Assembly (NCBI GenBank): GCA_017311315.1
Contig: CM029647.1
Location: 6,930,577-6,994,576, forward strand
Origin: Dendrocalamus latiflorus
Lineage: Eukaryota; Streptophyta; Magnoliopsida; Poales; Poaceae
Reading direction: 5' to 3'
DNA length: 64,000 nt
Shown: one piece after another, positions 36,223 through 49,401 of the stretch
Layout: every line of letters starts with the position of its first letter
How positions within the stretch are numbered: position 1 is the first letter of the stretch
Notes under the pieces: model-generated
What the model was told of the DNA's origin: nothing
What the model saw: only the letters and a program-made list of their open reading frames with translations
Database searches by the model: none
Translations under genes and position numbers: made by a program

Positions 36223-37001
36223 TATAGTAGGGCCTGGCCGGCCGGATAATCTATCTCGTGATATGATTTATCCATGCATGCATTCGATCCTTTATTTTCT
36301 CGCAGTACATTTGAGTTAATACAAGAACGAACTGGGCTATTTGTTCGACTTCAAATGTAGAGAGACACACACACACGTACTGCAAGTGAGCTTACAATAC
36401 AGATAGCAGATCGAGCCAGCGATCCGCACGGCATGGGATCGATATTGAGGCGCCAATTAATTAGTCTGCGGCCGTGGATCGGCGACAGCCTGCATCGCAA
36501 TGCTGCTGCTGGGTTTCTTCAGATCAAGCACGCACGCGATCGATGGCACGCCCGTACAGAGATCATGTAGGGCAGGGCCCTCATCAATTGTGTCTGCTGC
36601 CTCCTGCTCGTCCTCTTCTCGACTCGAGAGGCAGGGAAGGCCCAACTTGACGAGAGTGAACGATGAATTGGTTTCCTTTGGGCTGGGCTCCCATGGCTAA
36701 GGGGCTAGAGAACCGGTGGGGCTACTGGGCCTAGCCCGTTATATCAAGCTGGGTCGGTACAAGCAAAGATAATTCGGTGGGCTGTGATTATATGCGCAAC
36801 CTCCAGCTCGAACTACTCTACACCATCATCACGCACGCCCACCACATGTACCCACATGAGGGTGTTCTTCTTTAGCATATATCTAAATATATGGAGCTCG
36901 AGAGTTATTATCTTATAAATTTTCTACTGACTCATACTCATATATACGAATAGAGATGTCAATCGAGCGGGAAATGGGTCTTCTCTTCCACGCGTGGCAC
37001 G
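36223..37001. other. Intergenic flank of the hAT element
   Basis: No gene is recognised. GTGGCACG at 36994-37001 is the left target copy of the hAT element. Confidence 0.4.
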
Positions 37002-40000
37002 TAGGGGTGGAAACGAGCCGAGCCGGCTCGAGCCAAGCTCGTTTCGGCTCGTGTGAACAAGAGGCTCGGCTCGGCTCATTTCAGAAACGAGCTAGGAGAG
37101 AGAGGCTCACCTCGACTCGAAATACAGCTCGAGCCGTCTCACGAGCAATGGCGAGCCCTTACGGCATTAATGCGGCATCTATTTTTCCATAAGCCATACA
37201 ACTAGGAGAAAGAGCAAGAGAAGAAGAGATTAAGGGTACCACGCCCTTGCATGACATTTGTACACTCCATAAGCCATTTGTTTTTCCTTTATACAATACA
37301 TTCCTAATACCTGAATATACCTACAGGCTGCAGGATCGGAAGAAGCTCCAGGATGAACTAAAAGGCTCAAAGCTGAGCAGGAAGCGCCAAAAAAGCTAAG
37401 TAGGATCCAAATCAAGTCCATACAACTTACAAGCCTCAAAATTCAAAAAATGCCACTTTTCCCCTGGTAAGCCCCTGTTAGCTACCATCTGTTGCCATCC
37501 TTGTAATTTTTTGCATACACTTCTGATGAAAGTGGTGATCCAACGGACTGTATGCAAGTGATTACTTTCAGTCCATAAGATTGGAGTATGCATCATCACT
37601 TTTCACAGAGGTGATGTAATAGCCATATTCATTGGAGAGGTGATACAACAACTGAGGCACACAGAAAGAATAGAATAAGATTGGCTGGAAGTATTATCAA
37701 TCACTAGTTGCTCTCTACGACGCTTTTAGGAAATGGAATGGTTTGAACATCATTCTCTTCATCTTCTTCCTGAAAAGATGCATAATATTCAAGTTAACTA
37801 TGACATAAGCAAAAACAAAATAGATAAATATTGCAGTACAGATGAACCTACCACAATTATAGGAGGTCTCATGTCATCATGTGCACCTCTTATCCAGCTA
37901 GAGGCACACACCAAATGTTGAACCATAGCCAGACATAAAGAACTCTGATAGTCATCTAGCACTCTACCTCCAGCATTGAAAGCTGATTATGAAGATACAC
38001 TGCTAGCTGGTATAGTCAAGAAATTCTTAGCCATGTTTGACACAACTGGAAATCTACGTGCATTCAAATTCCACCACGCAAGCAATTTGAAGTCCTTGTT
38101 ATCTAAACTCTCATTCACTTCATCTAGGTAGATGAACAACTCTGACTTTGAAGGCTCGATAGAAGTAGAACGCAAAAATGACTGAAACTGGGATGAGACT
38201 GATGATAATGAGCTGCTTGTACCCATAGCTGAAGAGGATGTTACATCACCTCTGTTGCCCATTCTGTTGTGCTGATGATCCATCTCAAACTATGAATACA
38301 AATATTCCAATTCAACATTGACATCATCAAGCTCTTTTGCAGCTTTTAAGGGCTCATACATTTGGTTGAAACACCAACTAATGAACCTCATCTTAAACCT
38401 AGAATCAAGAATAGTAGCAAGGACCATGACATTGTTTTTTTCTTCCCAATACTTGTCAAACTTATCCAACATTATAGCAGGCATTTTCTTCAAATGCTCA
38501 TCTCTAGAAGTAGTTGCAGCTCTTAATGCAATCTTGACATTAACTATGTAAGGATAAAAAAATATTTACGTTGGATAAATTGATCCAGAAAATGCCCTAG
38601 TCACTTTAGACAAGGACTTCAATATTGGTGCAGTTTTTTTATATAATACCCAATCTTGCCCAATGGTTGCCATTGATAATTTGCATCCATGTTGGCATAA
38701 CACACTAAAGCATCCTTATAAGCAATGCATATTGACAACATTTTGTATGTGGAACTCCATCGTGTAGACACATCAAGGCTCAACCCAGGGCCAATTTGCA
38801 AAGTAAGTGATGAACAGATTTGTAAGAATTTGTGCATACGAGATGGATACTTCTTTGTATACTTTACTGTTTCCCTGAGCTTGTTAATCAAATGTTCTAA
38901 TGGTAGTAGGCCATCATTAACAACCAAATTCACTATATGAGCGCAACATCGAACATGAAAATACTTGGCAATGAACTGAACTGATCTTCTAGCAGCAAAC
39001 TTGGCCATTAAACTACGTACACCAGCAGTATTTAAGGAAGCATTGTCAAGAGTAAGTGTGATATCTTATCCTCTAGCTTCTATTCAACAATGCAATCAAA
39101 GACAACTTGAGCTATGACAACGCCGTTGTGTAGAGGATCCAACTTAATAAAGTTCAGTACACGTCATTGCATAACCCAATTCTTATCTATATAATGTGCT
39201 ACCAAACACATATAGCAAAGGTTTTGGTTAGAGGTCCACAAATCACAAGTTAAACTAATATATGAGATACTTCCGAGACTCTTCCTAAGAACTTCCTTCT
39301 CTGATTCATAAATCTTGATGCGTTAATTTCTTATCGTCTTTCTGCCAATGAACTAATATAATGGATTTAAATACCTCATCAAAACATTAAACTAAGTATG
39401 CTCGGCCATCCTAAAGGGATACTTATAGATAATTATCATCTTAGCAATAACTTTAACGAGTTTCATCTTGATCATATTCCGTGGGAGTAGAAACAAAAGG
39501 TAAACCCGTCTCACCTCCCATGGCAGGACCGAAGTTGAGTTTCGCTTGAGCTTTCATCTTAGCCACCTTATTCAGATATGGCATGCACTTCGGTATATGC
39601 CTCATAAGATGTGAAGTTCCACCCCTTTGTTTGTAAGATATGAATTTATAGCAGAACCTACACTTTGCCTTTGTATCAACCTCTCCTTTCTTTGTCTTCG
39701 TGGAACATTCACTACCTTAAAGATCTTCCAACAATCTAATCTCTGTTTCTATCTACCAGTAGCCTTTGGAGATCCTTTCCTCCTTTTTGCCCCCCTCTTT
39801 GATATTCCTTGAGACATGGTACCCTCTTCTGTTGTCAATGCCACAACGGTTTCTTCAGCACCATTTAAACTTAAAGAGTCCACCGAAACATGTTCCCAAT
39901 CCTCATCAGATGGTACACCACCGTGATCATCATTAACCAAATCCTTTAGCGTGGGGAAGGAATAGGATCGGGAAGGATCTACGTGGCGGCATGGTAGATC

Positions 40001-40325
40001 AGGATGGAAAGGGGTTGGAGACGATAGGGATTGGGGAAGGACAATGGCCACACGCGTGGGGAAGGAAGGGGATCGGGGAAGGATCGATCGGGAAGGGGCA
40101 TGTCTGCATGTGTAGTGTAGGGTTAGGCTGCTATGGGCCTTCGTGGGCCAAGCTATTTTGGGCTTGCGAGCTTCTCACAGGTCAGCTCAAGCTCGACTCA
40201 TTTTTTTGCATGAGCTAGATGGTCAGCTTAGCTCGGCTCGAAATTTCATGAGCCCAAGCTGAGCCAGCTCGAGCTAGTTACTAGTCAAGCTGGCTCATGA
40301 GCTTCGAGCAAATTTTCCAGCCCTA
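37002..40325 (-). mobile_element. hAT transposon with 8-bp target duplication
   Basis: Starts TAGGGGTGGAAACGAGCC and ends, reversed, TAGGGCTGGAAAATTTGC. Flanks are GTGGCACG (36994-37001) and GTGGCATG (40326-40333), an 8-bp duplication with one change. Both subterminal regions are packed with GCTCGGCTCG/GAGCCGAGC words, typical of plant hAT elements. It encodes a decayed BED/hAT transposase on minus. Confidence 0.88.
37870..40051 (-). pseudogene. BED zinc-finger hAT transposase (RICESLEEPER-like), decayed
   Basis: Cut-and-paste transposase relative. In minus-strand order there is an N-terminal leader from ATG 40051, a BED-type finger near 39680-39540 (KCRFCYKF and LMRHIPKCMPY), a catalytic-region block (RCCAHIVNLVV, DVSTRWSSTYKML) at 38730-38960, a further block with ATILDSRFK at 38420, and the C-terminal dimerisation region (LAWWNLNARRFPVVS; NMAKNFLTIPASSVSS) at 37990-38090. 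Frameshifts separate the blocks. A stop at 37987-37989 replaces the glutamate expected in the SSESAF motif. The element therefore cannot make a working transposase by itself. Confidence 0.85.
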
Positions 40326-40333
40326 GTGGCATG

Positions 40334-40888
40334 CACGGCTCTAGAGGATGACATCCGTCGTCGAGAAGCTGCTCATGCCCCCAACTTCTTCTTGGATTCG
40401 GCTCTTCTTCCCTGCACTGCACGAACTAGGGAGGGTGATTCGTTGTGTGCCACACTGGCGAAGATGAACCGACATTAAGCCTAACGACATGCAGGGACTG
40501 GATTAGGAGGGGATTAGAGAGGTTTGCTTTGAGATTGAGACAGGACACGTGTCGTGTGGAAGGAGGTCTTTTGGATGAAAAAAGCATCGAGGTACCGTGT
40601 AATTATTTTCCCCATCAAAGTGGCATAATGAGACCAAAGGCTTGCGCATAGAATGCCGTGCATGCTATTAGAATTTAAAAATGAGAGCAGCACACAGTAA
40701 GACAATATGAGGGAAAATGAAAGGGGGAAAGGGAGGAAATTGAGCTAGCATGTCAGGTTGATTCATGAAATGGGGAAGATGATATAAAATGGCCAAAATG
40801 CCATTATGTGAACTCTCTTTTACATTTAGTTTTCCAAAGAAATTATTCACCCTTCTTGAGTTTAACATAAAAACTAATGCTAACTTTA
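40334..40888. other. Intergenic region
   Basis: No gene is recognised. Right flank of the hAT element leading into a TTA-flanked MITE. Confidence 0.3.
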
Positions 40889-41173
40889 GGGCATGTGCAA
40901 TAATCTATCTCCTAAGATTGTCTTGAAGGCTTCTACCTCATCTAAAGATAGCACTAGAAATAACATCTCCAATAGTAAATCGTTCCTCTAACTATTTTAT
41001 ACTATTTTCACCATAACTTCCCACCTCACACCCTCTCACTATTTGCATTGGTTTATGAGTTAAGTCGTCTCTTACATAAGAATATAATCTCTCCTCACCT
41101 CCTCTCTCATTCATATAGAATTTTACATATTAATATAGTTAAAAGACAGCTGAGATAATACTACTAGATGCCC
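40889..41173. mobile_element. Tourist-like MITE with TTA target duplication
   Basis: Left end GGGCATGTGCAATAATC and right end reversed GGGCATCTAGTAGTATT; TTA flanks both ends (40886-40888 and 41174-41176), the PIF/Harbinger-type duplication. Noncoding. Confidence 0.75.
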
Positions 41174-41176
41174 TTA

Positions 41177-41230
41177 CTTCACAAACTTCTTACATAGTTA
41201 AATGAATCTGGAATCCATTGCTAGTCGTTA

Positions 41231-41270
<40 letters not shown>

Positions 41271-44200
41271 TTTGTAGAATTAAACAAGTTAGCCCTACTT
41301 GGAAGCGAGGAGAAAAATGAGATCCCTCTACTTCCCTCGTTTTAATTGGGCCTAAGACTAGCGGTCTCGTGGAGAGAAACATTACATGATGTGATGGACT
41401 TAGGCCGAGCAAGCAAATGGGCCTGATTTCATTTGGGTTGCTATGGATAGGCCCAGTATGACTATCAGGCCTGGAGTACATGCTTGGTGGGTAAGACCCA
41501 TGAAAGGTACCGATAGACCAGTTCAGTCCATTTAAGTGGTTCACTTGGGCTAAGATAGTATCAGCAGCGCAGTTCTAAGACTAGTATATAAGATGGGTCG
41601 TGTCACCATAGGCTAGCTGTGGGCCTCGGAGGCTCGAAGTCACGTGTTTCCCTTTGTTGCGTCGTGGCATCGCTCTCCAACAAAGACAAAAAAGAAAGAA
41701 AAATCAAAAGCAGTGTAAGAAAAATCAAAAGCAGTGTTGTAACATAATTCATTGTATAAGGCCGATGAGGTATGTTAGGTTAGTTTAATCTCATATTGTT
41801 TATTCTATTCTCATGGTATATCCCTTTTGTTTATATAAAGGGGAATAGAGGTTGTTTTTTTTGTACACATCACATCCCACCAATCAATAAAATTGACATA
41901 AGGATGTTGGAACTATACCTTATGTCTACTTCTTATTTGTAAATTGAGTGCTTGATAGTCGGCAATGCAACCCTAATATTACATCAAGAACATAAATAGT
42001 GAACTAAAATATGGAATTATTCACAACTTCATGTAGAAATTCGACTTGAGTTCAACTTAGAGCTACCTTTCATGGTTGCAAATATCATTTTATCAATCTG
42101 TTGATAATTTAACTAGTATGTAAGGCACCTGATGCACATATTGTGGAGGTTGTGGGTTTAAACCTGGGCTCTTTTCATGGGTATCACCGTATTAGGCGGC
42201 AATTTAAAATTGTGACATGCCAAAATTGTAAACGACACATTTCTAACGAGAATAGTGCTTTCTTAAAAAAAGTGTTGTCAATGTTGTAATAAGAACAACT
42301 AATATTTTCTCGAAAGTGGGAGCCCCGCTATAACAAGTAAAGGTTTTTGCATAGAGCATCGTATGTAGTATGAGATACACCACCAAGAAATGGGACTGAC
42401 ACGCAATAAGAGAATAAGTGTAGCGGCCCAATTTTGAATTAAATTTTCTTGAATTTAAAGACTTTTTGTTGCATTTCAAGATGTTCCAAAAGCTTTGCTA
42501 TAATTTAAAATTTACAATAAAATATTCTGGGCTATAAAATTAATTGGTGGATTTCTAAAATTTATTTGAGTGCTATTCGAAATCATCTCAAATCATTTAT
42601 TTCTTTGCATTGTCCATGAAGATATAATGGTGTTTTATCATTTTTTTAATTAAATGACAAAGAAAAAGGTAGCAGCTGCTATAGTACAATTTCAGTCAAA
42701 AGTCAACAGCCATAGTCGGAAGCTTGTTCATCGGATCATTAGATCATAAACCACGCTAATCATCTTAGCGAGTTTACTGTTCTACCATGAAAAATGGGAC
42801 ATCTTCGATGTGATCCACATTAATATCTCTCTCTGTTGCGTTCTTCAGCGTTGCTTGCTTTCTCGAGGCCTGTTGATATTGTCTGTGGCTAATAGCTTTT
42901 AACTAAAAATAAATAGTAATAGCTGAAAGAATTAGTTTTTAGAAGGAGAGTGCAAGCGGTGGGAAAGTGAGGGAGAGCAGGTGCATGAGATGGGAGCAAG
43001 AGGAGTGGGGTGCGTGATGCGTCCGCAACTCTCTCCTTTATCTACAGAGCAAGATGAGAACATAAGGAGTGAAAAAAATTGTTTCAAGAAGCTGAGCATT
43101 TGTATTAAAAAAAGTCAACACAAACGGACCCTTAATCCTTGCACTTTGGCTTTGTTAGTTGGCCTTGGGTGGTATTCATCTCCGCAAGACATCACACACC
43201 ATGTGAGATATGGAACCTGAGAGTGGTGAGTCTGAGTGTGTGTGAGGGAGGGACAGGCGTTTATTGGGCTGATGTGCTGTGTCACTGCTTGTGAATGTAG
43301 GGCCCACATGTTAGTCACAGTGGAGAAACATGGGACGTGAATATGTGATATTACACCTACCCTCCATTTGTCCAAATTTTTGGCGTTTTGACCAAACCAC
43401 ATGTAATCACAAATCAAAGAAAATATGACCCAAACATCTTTCGGTAATATCTCAAGCACAAGCAACGACGCAATGAAGTGGACAGAGATGTGTAAACAGG
43501 AGTAGCTTCGCAAAAACATACGTTGCGAATCACAAGGTGCCATGTATCTTGAAAGAAATCTTGATCGAAAGTGATAAGTGTTCACAAAAAGAGTAGCTTT
43601 ATTGCGCCGTGATGTTGTACGGCTACGTTATGAAACGCCCCTATTTCCAAAGGCAGGATACATTTCAGGATTAGGGAGGTAAATTGGGCGGATAATTTCT
43701 ACCCAATTAATCGATCAAAAACTTATGGAGTGAATATAAAATAGATAAATAGGTAGCCAGTGATTAGTCTCTTTATATTTGTTTTGATTGCACCCTACTG
43801 TCCAATGTCCTATATATGGGTTCAAAAGAAACGGATAATTTTTGTCCAACTGACTGTCCGGAGACTTATGGGACAAATATGAAATAAAAAATGGGTATCC
43901 AATATTATTCGTGTTTGACTTCTACTCTAAAAAAATAAAGTAAGATATAAGATAAGTAATATTCACTCGTATGTGTTTCGGTTGCACCCTGTGCAGGATA
44001 CATTTGAGCGTGCAAGGAGCCGACGGTACTCCTGATGCTTGCTTTCCGCCCACTCACAGAAAACAACACAGCACAAGTAGGAGACACCTCTCCTTTTTTT
44101 TCCCCCGAGGTAGCGTTGCTTCGCCTACTGTCCCTCGCGGAGCAGCCCAGTACATTGCACAACATGCGTGTGTACACTTTTGGGCTGACATGGCTAGGCC

Positions 44201-44763
44201 CAGTATGGCTGGCTATCGGGACTGGAGAACACATGCTTGGCGGAAGGAAAGAGATCGAGTTTAGTGGGCCCTATAGGCCCATTGGTGAGAAACATAGGCT
44301 GCAGTTGTAAGGCTAGGTGTATAAAATGGGCCTGGCTATGTGTGGGCCTCAGAGCCCGGTTGCGTGTGACTTCCCTTGTTCATTTCCCACCGTTTTGCTG
44401 GCCTCCGAAGCCACGAAAATTGATCTAGCCGCCAAGACGCATGATGGTTGGTTACGGGATTTTTAGTGGATATGCCCTCGAGCAAACGACGTATTTACCC
44501 TTATGCCCCTCTTGAAATGGTAGGCAGCCAGTGCTCCTTGCAGTGTGCCGGCTCTTCCTACAAAGACAACCAAAAAAAAGTTGTTTTCAAAAAGAAATGT
44601 AAATAGTTCACAAATTAGTGAGCTTAAATATGTCATCATATTGCGTCCAAGATTTAAGTGTGGAAATCTTGGATTAGGTTTTCGTGATAATCTATAATCA
44701 GTCTACAATCCTATTCCCTTGTCAAGAAAAAATGTTTAGAACCCTCTTTGGCGGCAAGCGTTA
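41177..44763. other. Intergenic region with diverged internal duplications
   Basis: No gene is recognised. A CT microsatellite lies at about 41235-41266. 41380-41660 and 44180-44360 are distant direct copies: both contain GGCCCAGTATG, then ACATGCTTGG, then a TATAAAATGGG or TATAAGATGGG word, then TGTGGGCCTC. Another short duplication (CAGGATACATTT; GGATAATTT) occurs at 43650-44000. 42560-42720 resembles a reverse fragment of the CTGTAGC-family MITE. Confidence 0.4.
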
Positions 44764-46826
44764 CTGTCTTAAAATTATGGCTATTTATTTATGGACGACA
44801 TTGTAATTACAACTGTGATGCTTATTAAATGTGTTAGTGACATCGTAATTTTAGACATAGTGCTCAACATAGCATTTGCATGTAGATCGAGTTAAGAATA
44901 GCTGAACTCGATTAAATTTATGTCATTTTTAGACTTCTATACTTGTTGAATCATGCATTTCCTTTTTTAAGTATTAGGCGCGGCACAAAATGAGCATTTG
45001 TTAAAAGTGTAAGCAACACTATAATAAGAGTGATGACTGCTTGTAAAAAGAGGTGACGGTGTTGTAATAAGGAAGGTGGCCGTTTTGCCATTAACAAGTT
45101 GAAGCTTATGTGTAATATTGTAATGTACTACTAGTGCATGCATTGCAAAAAAAAAAAAGAGCTACAATATACAAGACACAATTGAAAATAAAAGGAAAAT
45201 ATCAAGAAAGTCAGTGCATGCATCCGTACTATACGGTATAATATTGTTGATTTTTGTCTCACAAACTATTTTAGATGTTACAAATACAGTACACATAAGA
45301 CTGTTATGGCGTGAAAATATTGCACCTCATCCTTTAGCTTGCCACAACAGCCCTTGATACTCTAAAATCACTTTGTAAAATAACCAAAATGTCATTATTT
45401 TAACACACTCAGATTTTGATTTCCAAAAATGAAATTTACCCATGGGTTAAAAATAAACCCATCCCATGGGTCAAAAAAACCAATCTAGTTAGGGTTTACA
45501 AACTTTTTCATATTTAAACCGGACACCGAAATTGATTTGTACTCTGTCGTCGCCTCTCTCTATAATTTTTTTCGCAATTTACAAAATCCAAGCCGGCCCT
45601 ACTACTTCCAGAGGAGAAGCAGCAAAGAAGGTGAGCAAGCGACCTTTTCCTTCCCTACTCCTCTACCCTTGTTCTAATTTCGCGAAAAATTGGGGGGGGG
45701 GGGGGGGGGAGGGCAAAACCAGAGACGCGATCTTGCGCTCAAAAACTGCCTCCATGATTCAGGATGGTTCTTTGCGATGTGTAGATGCCACTTCTTCTGT
45801 CTTAAAATTATGGCTATTTATTTATAGGTGACATTGTAACTAGGATTGTGATGCTTATTAAATGTGTTAGTGAGTAGTGACATCGTAATTTTAGACATAG
45901 TGCTCAATATAGCATTTGCATGTCAATCGAGTTAAGAATAGCTGAACTTGATTAAATTCATGTCATTTTTAGACTTCTATACTAGTTGAATCATGCCTTT
46001 CCTTTTTTAATTATGAAGCGCGGCGCAAAATGAGCATTTGTTAAAAGTGTGAGCGACACCGTAATAAGAGTGATGACTGCTTGTAAAAAGAGGTGACAGT
46101 GTTGTAATAAGGAAGGTGGCCGTTTTGCCATTAACAAGTTGAAGCTTATGTGTAATATTGTAATGTACTACCAGTGCATGCATTGCGAAAAAAGAGCTAC
46201 AAGATACGAAAATAATTGAAAATAAAAGGAAAATATCAAGAAAGTCGGTGCATGCCTCCATGCTATACAGTATAATATTATGATTTTTGTCGCATAAGAC
46301 TATTATGGCATGAAAAAATTGCACCTCATCCTTTAGCTTGCCACAACAGCCCTTGATATTCTAAAAACACTTTGTAAAATAATATGTGAACACACGCAGA
46401 TTTTGATTTCCAAAAATGAAATTTACCCATGGGTTAAAAATAAACCCAACCCATGGGTCAAAAAAACCAATCAAGTTAGGGTTTACAAACTTTTTCAAAT
46501 TTAAACCGGACACCGAAATCAATTTGTACTCTAGTCGTCGCCTCTCTCTATCATTTTTTTCGCAATTTGCAAAACCAAGCCGGCACTACTACTTCCAGAG
46601 GAGAAGCAGCAAAGAAGGTGAGCGAGCGACCTTTTCCTTCCCAGCTCCTCTCCCCTTGTTCTAATTTCGCGAATTCTTTTAGCGAGCGACCTTTTCCTTC
46701 CCAGCTCCTCTCCCCTTGTTCTAATTTCGCGAAAATTGGGGGGCAAAACCAGAGACACGATCTTGCGCTCAAAAACTGCCTCCACGATTCTAGGATGGTT
46801 CTTGCGATGTGTAGATGCCACTTCTT
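44764..46826 (+). repeat. 1.03-kb tandem duplication, probable promoter and 5' leader of the J-domain gene
   Basis: Units 44764-45796 and 45797-46826 both start CTGTCTTAAAATTATGG and end GATGCCACTTCTT. Near each 3' end is a leader-like stretch with TTTAAACCGGACACCGAAAT, CGTCGCCTCTCTCTAT, then GGAGAAGCAGCAAAGAAG followed by GTGAGC, a plausible 5' splice donor. The second unit lies directly upstream of sequence leading to the J-domain pseudogene. Unit 2 also contains a 60-bp internal duplication (46621-46680 and 46681-46740), and unit 1 has a long G run at 45691-45709. The promoter assignment is inference. Confidence 0.75.
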
Positions 46827-47009
46827 CCGCTCCGATCTCGCCGTCAATGGCCATAGGTTTCGCCACCGCCGGTTCTTTGGTAGTGGGAGTTGTGTTGGTT
46901 TGGGTATCGGAAAAACTAGAGAAAAAATGGTTTTGTGTAGCGTCCGAGCAGATCGGTTGCAACTTGTAGGGTTTCTAGTACTCCTATTTTGGGGTTTGGC
47001 GGATCAGTG
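46827..47009 (+). other. Probable 5'UTR-intron sequence of the J-domain gene, left of the solo LTR
   Basis: Sequence continues from unit 2 and is interrupted at CAGTG (47005-47009) by the solo LTR; it resumes at 49397. No independent coding potential recognised. Confidence 0.4.
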
Positions 47010-49396
47010 TGTAATACCCCAAATCTACATAAAGGGAGACATTAGGGAAAAAGAGCGAATTTTGCCGTCAGACCCATCGACCTTTTAGAGTGTCGATTTA
47101 GTGTCGCGCGCAGCGGTTCCCAGACCATCCCAGGACGGTCGGCACCGTCTAGAGAGCCGTATAATTAGCGCTCTCAGAGATTCCCAGACCGCCTAGGGAC
47201 AGTCGGCACCGTCTTGCGTCTCGGGTGTTCATCATCCGGCAATTTCTACCTTACCTTTTGACCGACTTACCGCTGCAGTAGAACCCCAAAGCCAGCTCAG
47301 CCGTGGACTGAAATGCCCTTGGGCAGCCAAGTGAGTGAGAGGGGCATGGGCTTTAAGCGAGGGCGTTGCGGTAAATTCACAAAAGCAAAGGGCAGCCCCC
47401 ATATAAAGCCAGCACATCAAGCAAAGCTATTTTCCTCTCCCCAACCGAGAGCTCATGCAGGACTAGAGCAACTAAACCAAGCCTTCTCATTTTCCTTCCC
47501 TTCTTCTTCTCCACTGAATCAAACCAACATAGCCACACCCTTCCGTTCGACAAGGTGAGCACAAAGGTGAGCTTTCACGGGGAGCACATGCATGTAGGGA
47601 AATCGGGGAAGGAGTGGCATAGGGGAGGCGAGCAGGGGGCGGCCGGCGGTGAGCCCAAGGGGCCGACGGGGCTCGACCGCGCGCCGTCACTCCGCCCGGA
47701 GAGGCACGTCGGCGCGGTCACGCGCAAGGGAGGAGGGGGAAGGCAAGGTAGGCGGAGGCGGGATGCGGGGGCCGGCAGAGCCGTTGGCGGCAGGCCAAGG
47801 GCCGGCGCCGCCGCGCCGCCCGGGGCCTCCCGGCCGAGCAGATGAGAGGGGGATGGGGGAAAGAATGGGGAGGAGGCGGCGTCGAGGAGGGGCCGGCGGG
47901 GCCCAGCGGCCGGCGACGAGATGGGGCCGGCGCGCCGTGCGCCGCCGCCTGGAGGGGGGCCATCCGCCCGGCCCGCGCGCAAGAGAAAGCGAGACGGGGG
48001 AGGAGTAAGGTAGAGGGGGGCGGCGGGAAGGGCCGCCGGCGGTGAGGGGGTCCCCGGCCAGCCTTGCGCGCCGCCCCTGGGAAGACCCCATTCGGTCGAA
48101 TGGGGGTTTGGGAAAGAGAGATGTTGGGTGAGGGGAGGAAAAAGAGAGGGGGAAGGAGCCGGCCGGGTAGGTGAGGAAAGGAAGGGAAAAAAAGAAAGGA
48201 AAGAAAGAGAAGGGGAAGAAAGGAAAAAAAGAAAGAAAAGAGGAGAAAAAGAAAAGAAAAGAGGAGAAAAAGAAAGAGAGAGAAAATGGGTTCGGCACCT
48301 GCGCGACAGGTCCCTCAAAACCCGTGCGATTACGCCCGAGGTCGGGGTACGAGCTTAGGGACGCTGCTCTCCGTTTAAGCTCTGGATTTTCGTTTTGTCG
48401 TTGAGTCGGGTTAACATGTACGCAGGTGGAGGTCCCGGGTCGGAGCCGTCCACGCGTCATCCCCGAGGCTAACCAGGCAAGTGCATTGTAAAGCGGTGAA
48501 TTCGGGTAGTGATTTCGGTTAAAAATTGAATGATGATGCACTGCTTATCTTGATGAGGTAAGTTGAATATTTGTGGATGATGCATGCTTACCATGTTAGG
48601 GTAAGTTAAAGAGTTTCGGAATACATATTGAGAAATGAGGAATGTTGAGACATGCCATGATGGTATGCACAGTCGGAGTACTTGCATTGCATGCATGTCA
48701 TAAAAAGAGATAGCATTGGTCCACGTTGAGTGGACGCTCCACAGGGGTGGAGCTGGGTCCCCGTATGAGAGTTACGGGCAACTGTGGTCCCCGTATGAAA
48801 CAAGACGGGCTTGAGGTCCCCGCATGAAACAGGGCGGGCCTGGGTGGGCATCAACGGATGCACACTCTGCTGTACCGGTATAGGCTAAAGAGTTGGGAAA
48901 GAAGTGCATGAGCATGTGCATGGGCATATGCATAACGATCGGTTGATGAGAACCTAAAGAGATAAGAGAAAAGTGCATGTGCATGTTGAATAGTTGATTG
49001 GGACGTAAAGTGATTAAATGGAGAAGTGGTTAATGAAACTGGAATGAATTTGGTCTAATGAATGAACCTGTTATTTGCTGTTTTGCTTTGTACTTGCTGA
49101 GTCGGTAGACTCACCCTTGCTTCGTTGTTGTTTTTAGGTGACCGTTGAGGAGGCCAAGCATGGGCGGGAGTAGCACATAAAATAACGGCACGAACTAGTA
49201 GCACTTTTTGTATCACCTTTTGTCAGTGTACTTTAGCTGTGTTAGGCTAGAGTAATCACTAGAAATGCTATGATGTATCTGAACGCAGTAATATAAATAA
49301 AGCTAGTGTTGGTTTTAAATTCTTCTGGTGTTGATAAAATAGTAGAGTATGCAGAGGTGGTAGCATCTTGGCCCAGAGAGTGGGCGAGGTGTTGCA
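47010..49396 (+). mobile_element. Solo LTR, gypsy-type, 2387 bp, with 5-bp target duplication
   Basis: Begins TGTAATACCCCAAATC and ends GGTGTTGCA, a TG...CA pair, and is flanked exactly by CAGTG (47005-47009 and 49397-49401). There is no internal retroviral-type region, so it is a solo LTR left by LTR-LTR recombination. A GC-rich region and purine runs at 47640-48290 give long spurious frames. CTTGCTGAGTCGGTAG near 49095 is like the 3' part of grass gypsy LTRs. Confidence 0.85.
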
Positions 49397-49401
49397 CAGT
49401 G

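Noticed and set aside
42115..42175. GTGGGTTTAAACCTGGG, which looks a little like a tRNA T-arm or B box
   Set aside because: No acceptor stem, anticodon arm or A box could be placed around it.
47575..48541. Minus-strand open frames of 247 and 284 codons and plus-strand Arg/Gly frames
   Set aside because: They lie inside the solo LTR in GC-rich and purine-run sequence, overlap in several frames, are Pro/Ser/Phe or Arg rich, and show no family motif.
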